A stretch of 12,053 nucleotides of DNA, from positions 1 to 12,053 of the forward strand of contig CAIVDG010000054.1 in assembly GCA_903904615.1 (NCBI GenBank). The letters are read 5' to 3'. Below, one piece after another: positions 6,116-12,053 of this stretch. Every line of letters starts with the position of its first letter. Position 1 is the stretch's first letter. The notes under the pieces were generated by a model. It was not told where the DNA came from. It ran no database searches and saw only the letters and a program-made list of their open reading frames with translations. The DNA comes from an uncultured Acidimicrobiaceae bacterium (GTDB lineage Bacteria; Actinomycetota; Acidimicrobiia; Acidimicrobiales; Ilumatobacteraceae). A program made the position numbers and the translations under genes.

Positions 6116-8326
6116 TCAATCACCGGAAACCGAAACCAGGACAGAACCACCCACTGAATAAGAGGAGCTATACCCACCGTGGTAGGCGTTATCGGCAATC
6201 GCACAGGTTGCATAGGAGCCATTTGAGGGGCTCGAATAGGAGCCCGAGGCCCCACGGCCACCCTCGTAGGCGATCTCTTTCGTATCGAAGAAATCGCTGT
6301 TGCTGCTGTCTTTGTCGTAACAGTTCAGGCGCATCCAAAGCGGCTTGCCCGATGTGTTGCCGGTGGAGTCACTCGTGGATACATAGGTCGTGACACCCTG
6401 CCCTGCATTCTGCACACAGAAGTATGTCCACTCGTAATCGTTGGTGTAGTTGGCAGCGAGACTGATTCGCTCACTGCCGCCTTGCTGGATAGTCGGACGG
6501 CCCGATGACCTACATTCGTCCAAGTCATCATCAACCTGCGCGGTGCTGCTGTAGTAGTTCCATGACAACTCTCTGAGTGTCGAGCCCGGATCACCAACTG
6601 GGATTCGATAAATGTAGTAACCCTCCGCAACGACTTCTCGTTTAGATGCGTCAGAACCCTTGAGTGAATATGTCGTGTACCTGTCGGACGCCGTTGACTC
6701 AAAATATGTCAACTCGTCTCCTTCTGCCTCAAAGAAGGTGGAGAGACGACCCTCCACGAGGCGGACAGATGCTGCATCCTTCTTTAGCTCACGCTCGTTC
6801 AGAATGACGTAGTCGTCAGACTTTGTCCCGTAGACAATTTTCGAACTCCTCTTGAGTGAGTGCTCATTGAAGAGATACGGATTTGGATCGCCTGAGGCAA
6901 CAACAATTGCGTTGGAACTGCCATCGGTCGCAAGGGGTGCCGGCAAATAGACGATTTGGTTATCGCCACCATCTTCGGATGATCCAACAAGGTTCATCAC
7001 TATCGCATCGCTGCCGCCGATTGAAAAGAAGTTGTTGTCGTAGATGCTGCCGAACTTTCCGTTCACTTTCTGTTCAAAACCGGACGAGAAGGTTCCAGTC
7101 AGAATCTGTGAATCTGTGACGATTACGGCGCCCCCCTGAGGAGAAACACCGATGTCGTTGATCACTGCCTGCGATGCAACAGGCTTTGGAGCCTTGAGGT
7201 CCGAACCGTAGTACTGGATGGTTCCAGAAGAGTCTTCCAATCCCTGCGTGAAGACAAGCGCTCCATCGCCATCAGGAGCAATTGCTCCGCCAGCCTTGAA
7301 GGCACTCGCGAGTACGGTGATTTCATAGGAGCCATCGACGTCACGCGCGACGGCGATATCGACCTTGGAGTCTGAATCCGCGAGGTCGTCAACCGTCACC
7401 AACAAGCTTGAACCGTCTGTTGAGGAGTCGAGGATAGACACCAACGTGTCATCGTCTCCGTAACGCCACAATTGTTTTCCAGTCAAGGTGTCGTAGACCA
7501 CAACCTCGTTGTTTTCGGTCTTGCCCCACAGCACCGAACGATCTGCGCTGTACCTGTCGACTTGCGAAATCGAAATGTTGATCGGGGCCGCAGAGTTCCC
7601 TTCCTCATCAAGGTAGACAAACGATGTCGTAGTGCCGTCACGCCCAACTGCCGCAACGCGACCGCCGCCCACTGAACAACTACCCAACCCGACCCGCGTC
7701 GAGATTCCTTCGAGCGACACCTTGAAACAGTCCTTGTCGTCGGAAATGAACAAAGTCTCTTCTGACGCAACATAAATCCCGCTGCCCCCCTCTCTCGAAC
7801 TGAAGAGGTTTACGGACTGCGCGGTTTCAATGTCCACCTTTACGAAGTCAACTGCGTCTTCGTCACTGCCTTCTGGATACTGCTTCAGCAGAATCGTCTT
7901 CTTGTCAATCGCAACGATGTTGGTTGAGTAGGACTCATCATCGTCAAAACTCCCGTACACATCGAATGATCCGAGGTCCTGTGACGAGAGCCGTGCACCG
8001 ACGACTGCCTTGCCATCTTTCATTTCCACCGAGTAGTACGAGCCAGAACCCTGCGGGTCATAGGCAACGAAAATGTGATCGCGCTTGGCCGATGATGACC
8101 CGCCAAACAATCCCGTCACGACAACGACACCGATGATAAGAACGCCAACGGCTGCGAGCGCAGCAAACACCTTCTTCTTCTGTGATGCCGGTTCTGCAAC
8201 TACGACTGGTGGAGGCAACGGAGCGCCTGTTGGTGCATCAGTTGGTGCATCAGATGGCTGAGCCGAATCAGGGTTACCGCCGGTATTGGGCGTGGTCTCT
8301 TCAGCGGATTCTGGACTATCGGTCAT
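6116..8326 (-). CDS. Large membrane-anchored exported protein, probable beta-propeller
   Basis: This 736-residue protein has a short Pro/Ala/Thr-rich cytoplasmic tail, a KKK-preceded transmembrane helix (about 53-74: VFAALAAVGVLIIGVVVVTG) and a long acidic Asp/Ser/Gly-rich extracellular part. Residues about 272-290 (VVVYDTLTGKQLWRY) resemble a PQQ/propeller blade, and repeated short beta stretches across about 85-590 suggest a propeller. The last about 140 residues, with four cysteines and the strand pattern YFCVQ...LNCYD...YATCAI, may be a lectin- or PPC-like beta domain; that is weak. The ATG at 8326 is preferred over an in-frame TTG at 8356, because a TACTAT box fits leaderless initiation at the ATG. 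I do not recognise the family. It lies between rho and rpmE, which are usually closer. A sensory or surface-binding role is inference. Confidence 0.85.
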   Translation of the reverse strand: MTDSPESAEETTPNTGGNPDSAQPSDAPTDAPTGAPLPPPVVVAEPASQKKKVFAALAAVGVLIIGVVVVTGLFGGSSSAKRDHIFVAYDPQGSGSYYSVEMKDGKAVVGARLSSQDLGSFDVYGSFDDDESYSTNIVAIDKKTILLKQYPEGSDEDAVDFVKVDIETAQSVNLFSSREGGSGIYVASEETLFISDDKDCFKVSLEGISTRVGLGSCSVGGGRVAAVGRDGTTTSFVYLDEEGNSAAPINISISQVDRYSADRSVLWGKTENNEVVVYDTLTGKQLWRYGDDDTLVSILDSSTDGSSLLVTVDDLADSDSKVDIAVARDVDGSYEITVLASAFKAGGAIAPDGDGALVFTQGLEDSSGTIQYYGSDLKAPKPVASQAVINDIGVSPQGGAVIVTDSQILTGTFSSGFEQKVNGKFGSIYDNNFFSIGGSDAIVMNLVGSSEDGGDNQIVYLPAPLATDGSSNAIVVASGDPNPYLFNEHSLKRSSKIVYGTKSDDYVILNERELKKDAASVRLVEGRLSTFFEAEGDELTYFESTASDRYTTYSLKGSDASKREVVAEGYYIYRIPVGDPGSTLRELSWNYYSSTAQVDDDLDECRSSGRPTIQQGGSERISLAANYTNDYEWTYFCVQNAGQGVTTYVSTSDSTGNTSGKPLWMRLNCYDKDSSNSDFFDTKEIAYEGGRGASGSYSSPSNGSYATCAIADNAYHGGYSSSYSVGGSVLVSVSGD
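8229..8252 (-). repeat. Perfect 12-base tandem duplication
   Basis: Two identical adjacent 12-base units (GTTGGTGCATCA read on the plus strand) lie at 8229-8240 and 8241-8252. They encode a repeated Asp-Ala-Pro-Thr in the cytoplasmic tail of the 736-residue protein. The identity suggests a recent slippage duplication in a disordered linker. Confidence 0.85.
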
Positions 8327-8332
8327 GACCAA

Positions 8333-8338
8333 ATAGTA
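8333..8338 (-). promoter_or_regulatory. -10 box (TACTAT) for leaderless transcription of the 736-residue gene
   Basis: TACTAT occupies exactly -12 to -7 relative to the ATG at 8326, so transcription would begin at the A of the start codon. No Shine-Dalgarno is present. The -35 position holds no clear TTGACA, which suggests that an activator or the overlapping palindrome matters. Confidence 0.5.
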
Positions 8339-8351
8339 ACTACTTGTTACT
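8335..8351. promoter_or_regulatory. Operator-like palindrome AGTAAC-N5-GTTACT
   Basis: A perfect 6+6 base inverted repeat with a 5-base spacer overlaps the -10 box of the 736-residue gene. Nearby on the minus strand, TAGTTA and TATTTGG each recur about 20 bases apart, and an imperfect palindrome, GTTGT-AG-ACAAC with ATT/AAT flanks, lies further upstream at about 8364-8382. This density of symmetry in the 78 bases between rho and the ATG suggests a repressor site. Confidence 0.4.
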
Positions 8352-8404
8352 TCCAAATAACTATTGGTTGTCTACAACAATTACCTGGGGTCGGAGATCA
8401 ATCT

Positions 8405-10186
8405 TTAAGCGCCAGGCGTCTTGGCGATTTCGGACAAGAACTCGTCGTTGGTGCCAAAGGTCTTCAGGCGGTCCATCAGCATTTCCAGGCCTGGGGCCGG
8501 GTTTCCGTCCTGGGCAAGGCCACTGAGTACTCGGCGAAGCTTCCAGACCAACTGGAGCTGCTTACGCTCAAAGAGCAATTCTTCGTGACGGGTGCTGGAG
8601 GCATCGACGTCGATGGCAGGGAAAACGCGACGTTCCGCAATGCGGCGATCGAGGCGCAATTCCATGTTGCCTGTTCCCTTGAACTCTTCGAAGATGGCTT
8701 CGTCCATACGGCTGTTCGTTTCCACCAGTGCGGTTGCCAAGATGGTGAGCGAGCCACCTTCTTCAACATTTCGCGCCGCACCGAAGAATTTCTTTGGTGG
8801 GTAGAGAGCACCGGCGTCGATACCACCCGACATGATGCGGCCACTTGCAGGAGCTGCAAGGTTGTACGCACGAGACAAACGAGTGATGCCATCGAGAATG
8901 ATGACAACGTCTTCACCCATTTCCACCATGCGCTTGGCTTTCTCAATTGTCATTTCGGCAATGTGAGTGTGCTCGTCTGATGGACGGTCGAAAGTTGATG
9001 CGATGACTTCGCCACGAACTGTGCGGCGCATGTCGGTTACTTCTTCTGGACGTTCGTCAATGAGAAGAACAATCAATTTCACTTCGGGATTGTTCTTTTC
9101 AATGGAAGACGCAATGGTCTTCATGACCGTTGTCTTGCCGGCCTTTGGTGGCGACACGATAAGTCCACGCTGACCTTTACCAATTGGTGCAATGAGGTCG
9201 ATGATTCGCGCAGTCATGTTGGTGGGATCACGAGGATCTTCCATGCGAAGTTTGTGATCGGGGAACAACGGTGTGAGGTCTTCGAAACGTGGACGATTCT
9301 TGGCCTTTTCTGGCTCTTGGCCATTCACTGTGTAGATCTCGAGCATTGCTGGGTTCTTCTCGTTGCGACCTGCAGGTCGCGACAAACCAGTGACATGGTC
9401 ACCCTTGCGCAATCCAAATTGACGCGTGAGCTTCACAGGAATGTATGCGTCGTTTCGTGTTGGCTGATAACCGCCAACACGAAGGAAGCCGTAACCCTCG
9501 TCGCGAAGATCGAGGTAGCCCTCCACCTTTACGGGATCGTTATTGATGACTTCGTTTGATTCGGTTTCTACGTCGAAACGATCGTCGCCCTGTGGGCCTT
9601 CATCGCGACCGTTACGTCCACGACGACGACGGCGACGGCTGTTGCGCCCACCTTCTTCCCAGTCGCCACCTTGACGGTTTTGATTCTGGTTTTGGTTGCG
9701 CTGTTGGTTCTGACCTTGACCTTGTTGACGTGGTCCACGATCTCCGCGATCGTTTCTGTCGCCACGGTCGCCGCGATCACCGCGGTCGTTGCGTTGACCC
9801 CCACCGGCGGTCTTCAACTGATCAAGACGACCTTCATGTTGTGCAAGTTCAATTTCCCATTCGGCCAACGGCTCACCATCGTCACCGAGATACACAGTGG
9901 GTTCACTGTTCTGCTTTTGGGGCTTCTCGCCCTTGTCGTCGTTTGAACGCTGACGTGGCTCGCGTGCTGGCTTTTCGTCAGCCTCTTCGGCCTTGGCTGG
10001 CTTGGCGGCCCTGGCTTTGGCGGGGGCCGGAGCAGCACCAACGCCAGTCTTTTCGAGGATCTTCTCTACAAGCACCGCTTTTGTTGCGCGTGCGGGAGCC
10101 TTCACGCCGAGTGCATCGGCGATGGCCATTAACTGGTCCTTGTCTTTGGATTCAAGTGCGGACTTCTCAAGGGCTTCTGCAGCCAT
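8405..10186 (-). CDS. rho: Transcription termination factor Rho with a long low-complexity insertion
   Basis: Rho is a hexameric RNA-dependent ATPase that releases RNA polymerase. The 593 residues contain a Rho_N SAP-like domain (about 4-46), a disordered region rich in Arg, Gly, Asn, Gln and Asp (about 50-205), the cold-shock RNA-binding domain (about 222-270), and the ATPase core. Key motifs are Walker A PPKAGKTT (346-353), the IDERPEE catalytic Glu (378), Walker B VVIILDGITRL (427-437), the Q-loop around 446-473 and the R-loop GTGNMEL (504-510). The insertion makes it much longer than the 419-residue E. coli protein, as usual in Actinobacteria. The ATG at 10186 fits the Rho_N start and has a GGA three bases downstream of a purine run; 59 further open codons upstream look non-coding. 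Confidence 0.98.
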   Translation of the reverse strand: MAAEALEKSALESKDKDQLMAIADALGVKAPARATKAVLVEKILEKTGVGAAPAPAKARAAKPAKAEEADEKPAREPRQRSNDDKGEKPQKQNSEPTVYLGDDGEPLAEWEIELAQHEGRLDQLKTAGGGQRNDRGDRGDRGDRNDRGDRGPRQQGQGQNQQRNQNQNQNRQGGDWEEGGRNSRRRRRRGRNGRDEGPQGDDRFDVETESNEVINNDPVKVEGYLDLRDEGYGFLRVGGYQPTRNDAYIPVKLTRQFGLRKGDHVTGLSRPAGRNEKNPAMLEIYTVNGQEPEKAKNRPRFEDLTPLFPDHKLRMEDPRDPTNMTARIIDLIAPIGKGQRGLIVSPPKAGKTTVMKTIASSIEKNNPEVKLIVLLIDERPEEVTDMRRTVRGEVIASTFDRPSDEHTHIAEMTIEKAKRMVEMGEDVVIILDGITRLSRAYNLAAPASGRIMSGGIDAGALYPPKKFFGAARNVEEGGSLTILATALVETNSRMDEAIFEEFKGTGNMELRLDRRIAERRVFPAIDVDASSTRHEELLFERKQLQLVWKLRRVLSGLAQDGNPAPGLEMLMDRLKTFGTNDEFLSEIAKTPGA

Positions 10187-10365
10187 GATTTCCTGCTTTC
10201 CTACGGCCTTTTCGTGACCGAATGAGGGGCTTACGTACATGCACCGAGGCGCGTGACGCACTGGGGAATCTCGACCCCCCTCTACGAGGGCGGGGAGAAC
10301 TCGGACAACCGAGCGACCATCACCATAGCCTTCAGATGTCAGAACTGCAACAACCGGGGGCAACC
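10187..10365. promoter_or_regulatory. Divergent rho / NERD-helicase control region
   Basis: This 179-base region must hold promoters in both directions. Two hairpins stand out: CCCCCCTC-TAC-GAGGGCGG (10275-10293, seven pairs and one mismatch) and CTCGG-ACAA-CCGAG (10300-10313, perfect five pairs). Both lie about 90-130 bases before the rho ATG and could be in its 5' leader, where rho genes are often self-attenuated. For the plus gene, GGGGG (10356-10360) is five bases before the ATG at 10366. I could not identify a convincing -10/-35 pair on either strand. Confidence 0.4.
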
Positions 10366-11979
10366 ATGGGCGTCTTTATCCCACTTGATTACGACATTTC
10401 CCGAATCAAGAACGCCACTGAAGTACGTGTGGTGGAGAACCTTCGTGACAGATTGTCCGACTCGTGGCACATTATTCCCAATCTTGATATCGCGAAAGAA
10501 AATCGACCATACGAAATTGACGTCCTTCTCATTCACAAGGAATACGGACTCATCGCTCTTGAAGTGAAAGGTGGGCCCGTAGAAGTTCGTCAAGGGCAAT
10601 GGTCGCGACGACATGTCCCGTTTGATGTTGCACCACCAAAGCAGGCACAGAATGCCGCCTACGCCCTCCGTGATGAATTAAAAGATTCGGACGAGTCTCT
10701 TGAACATATTCATGTCGCACACGGCTTAGTTCTTCCTGATGTTGTTTCTGTTTCAAATAGTGACATCATCGATATTGAGCGCAAACAACTCTTCCTTCGC
10801 GAAGATGTTGAGAACTTCAAGGACCGGGTGATTGACCTTGCCCTCATGTCGCATAGATCTCAGCCTCTGACAGATGTGCAGGCAACGGCCATCATTGAAA
10901 AAGTTCGTCCAGATATTGAGTTTGTCTGGGACCCACAATCACAGGCGCGAAACGCTCGTATCTCACTTGATCGAATTATGCGCGAACAAACTCGAGCGCT
11001 CGCAACGCTCGATCAAAACCAAAATGTTTATGTTCAAGGTTCCGCAGGTACGGGAAAAACAAAACTTGCACTGCAATGGGCGCGCCGTGCTCTGTCCCGC
11101 GACGACTCCACCATCATCACGTGTTTCAACATTCCCCTGGGTCACTACATCGCATCTCAATTCGGTGAACTCGACGAGATTTACGCCGGCTATTTCGAAG
11201 ACATTGTGGCGAAATTGCCTGGTCTTCCTCCGCTTCCCGCAAAGCCCACAGACCCAACACAACTCGAGAACTATTACGGTCTCACTCTTCCCCGTCACAT
11301 TTTGAAGAACATTGACAAAATTGAGATTCGCTTTGACACAGTCATCGTGGATGAGATTCAAGACTTCCACGCCATGTGGGTCCATGTACTTCTTGCACTT
11401 CTTCGATCTGACGGACCCCGACGATTCCTCACTGTCGGTGATGAGAAGCAAAACCTTCACGGACGCGAAGGCGTGCAAGCAGTATTGGCATTCCGACCCA
11501 CGCGCGCCGAACTTCGTACTAACTGTCGGAACGCTCAACGAATTGGCGAATTACTTCATTCAATGGGCGGTGCCGAAGTGGCATCTGCCAGTCCCGAGGG
11601 CGAAGTGTTCGTCATTGAAGCGAACACAATCGAAGAAGCTACTGAAGCAGTGATTACAGAAGTACAAGAGATGCTCCACACAGAAGTGTGGGATGCAGAC
11701 CGCATTCTGATTGCAACCATCGGACAAAACGAACGTCAAGCACTATTGGCCGCATCTACTGATGCTCTTCGTTTCACATCGTATGAAGAATCCGCTGAAG
11801 GAACCATCACTTGCGAAACTGTGCACCGCGCCAAAGGTTTGGAATATGACGTTGTCGTACTGGTTGCACCACGAGAAGACGTTCGCGATCAATTGATGTA
11901 TGTGGGAGCCAGCAGAGCCATCACGCGTCTTGTTGTGATTGCCCCCGCGCCTCTCTTTGCCCGAATGGGAATCGCATAA
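10366..11979 (+). CDS. NERD nuclease-domain / superfamily 1 helicase fusion
   Basis: This 537-residue protein joins a predicted nuclease to a DNA helicase motor. The NERD domain (about 1-130) carries the PD-(D/E)XK-like residues Glu50 and Asp52 in YEIDVLLI, and Glu66 and Lys68 in LEVKGG. The UvrD-like motor has Walker A GSAGTGKTK (225-233), Walker B VIVDEIQDF (326-334), motif III TVGDEKQNLHGREG (356-369), the NCRNAQRI region (386-393), motif V TVHRAKGLEYDVVVL (485-499) and motif VI MYVGASRAITRL (511-522). All key residues look intact. The helicase is small, with no room for large 1B/2B insertions. The ATG at 10366 starts right at the NERD fold and has a GGGGG box; an ATG at 10336 is possible. 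Role in repair or defence is inference; no partner gene is visible. Confidence 0.93.
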   Translation: MGVFIPLDYDISRIKNATEVRVVENLRDRLSDSWHIIPNLDIAKENRPYEIDVLLIHKEYGLIALEVKGGPVEVRQGQWSRRHVPFDVAPPKQAQNAAYALRDELKDSDESLEHIHVAHGLVLPDVVSVSNSDIIDIERKQLFLREDVENFKDRVIDLALMSHRSQPLTDVQATAIIEKVRPDIEFVWDPQSQARNARISLDRIMREQTRALATLDQNQNVYVQGSAGTGKTKLALQWARRALSRDDSTIITCFNIPLGHYIASQFGELDEIYAGYFEDIVAKLPGLPPLPAKPTDPTQLENYYGLTLPRHILKNIDKIEIRFDTVIVDEIQDFHAMWVHVLLALLRSDGPRRFLTVGDEKQNLHGREGVQAVLAFRPTRAELRTNCRNAQRIGELLHSMGGAEVASASPEGEVFVIEANTIEEATEAVITEVQEMLHTEVWDADRILIATIGQNERQALLAASTDALRFTSYEESAEGTITCETVHRAKGLEYDVVVLVAPREDVRDQLMYVGASRAITRLVVIAPAPLFARMGIA

Positions 11980-11989
11980 ATCTCTTATT

Positions 11990-12006
11990 AGGTAGTAAAT
12001 ACCTTT
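11990..12006 (+). terminator. Weak hairpin AGGTA-N5-TACCT after the NERD-helicase
   Basis: A perfect 5+5 base inverted repeat (11990-12004) is followed by TTTATT, 11 bases after the TAA stop. The stem is AT-rich and short, so it is a weak intrinsic terminator at best. It may instead be an operator of the next gene. Confidence 0.3.
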
Positions 12007-12007
12007 A

Positions 12008-12053
12008 TTGACACACCCCGCTGTCACACTGTCTCCATTCACCCAAAGGAGAC
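12008..12053 (+). promoter_or_regulatory. TTGACA box, TGACA-N8-TGTCA palindrome and strong ribosome binding site for the next gene
   Basis: TTGACA (12008-12013) is a perfect -35 hexamer, but the matching -10 (TCTCCA at an 18-base gap) is poor. The palindrome TGACA-N8-TGTCA (12009-12026) overlaps it and TGTC recurs at 12030-12033. AAAGGAG (12045-12051) is a strong Shine-Dalgarno at the very edge, so a gene should start a few bases beyond the window. Confidence 0.5.

Noticed and set aside
8327..8356. TTG start at 8356 for the 736-residue protein
   Set aside because: It lies within the promoter-like direct repeats upstream of the TACTAT box and lacks a ribosome binding site; the ATG at 8326 is better placed.
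9740..9800. Repeats resembling a CRISPR or satellite array
   Set aside because: They are short, irregular codon repeats for Arg-Gly-Asp and Arg-Asn-Asp inside rho, with no spacers.
9556..10188. 210-codon plus-strand open frame opposite rho
   Set aside because: It mirrors the repetitive Arg/Gly/Asp-coding region of rho, which lacks stops on the other strand; composition (His/Arg/Asp-rich) is that of a shadow frame.
10187..10363. 59-codon N-terminal extension of rho
   Set aside because: The extension has no similarity to Rho, overlaps the divergent promoter region and the start of the NERD gene, and the ATG at 10186 gives the proper Rho_N start.
10222..10365. 48-codon N-terminal extension of the NERD-helicase
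   Set aside because: The residues look non-coding and the segment overlaps the control region. The NERD fold begins at the ATG at 10366, which has a GGGGG box.

Overview
The window looks like a chromosomal housekeeping region of an actinobacterium, most likely a member of the Acidimicrobiia (Ilumatobacter-like lineages). This assignment is an inference. It rests on moderate GC content, the rho / rpmE / prfA / prmC gene order typical of Actinobacteria, a Rho factor with a long Arg/Gly/Asn/Gln-rich insertion, threonine/proline linkers in the secreted proteins, and several start codons that sit directly behind -10-like boxes (a leaderless style of transcription). No rRNA, tRNA, CRISPR array, insertion sequence or phage gene was seen, and no gene-free stretch exceeds 300 bases.

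Layout. Bases 1-1092 (+) hold the C-terminal catalytic part of an S9-family serine peptidase (dipeptidyl-peptidase IV type), cut by the left edge. It converges on, and overlaps by 4 bases, a long minus-strand gene series. In transcription order (right to left) that series is rho (10186-8405), a 736-residue membrane-anchored exported protein of unknown function (8326-6116), rpmE for ribosomal protein L31 (5985-5758), an unrecognised 328-residue cytoplasmic protein (5757-4771), a secreted SwmB-domain protein (4710-3763), a small lipoprotein (3707-3045), prfA for release factor 1 (3015-1951), and prmC, the methyltransferase that modifies release factors (1958-1089). Divergent from rho, bases 10366-11979 (+) encode a compact NERD nuclease / superfamily 1 helicase fusion. 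The last 74 bases hold palindromes, a TTGACA box and a strong ribosome binding site for a gene starting just outside the window.

How the genes fit together. Rho ends transcription, L31 is part of the large ribosomal subunit, RF1 ends translation at UAA and UAG, and PrmC methylates the RF1 GGQ glutamine. The prfA and prmC genes overlap, consistent with coupled synthesis of enzyme and substrate. This core is interrupted by four accessory genes, three of which encode exported proteins. Each of those three has a -10-like box just upstream of its ATG and may be transcribed separately.

The most interesting observations are: (1) three in-frame UAG codons followed by a UGA that overlaps the prfA start, a possible RF1-sensing arrangement; (2) the NERD-helicase fusion, a candidate DNA-processing or defence enzyme; (3) the exported proteins lodged inside a translation/termination cluster, the largest with a palindrome over its promoter; and (4) the prion-like insertion in Rho.
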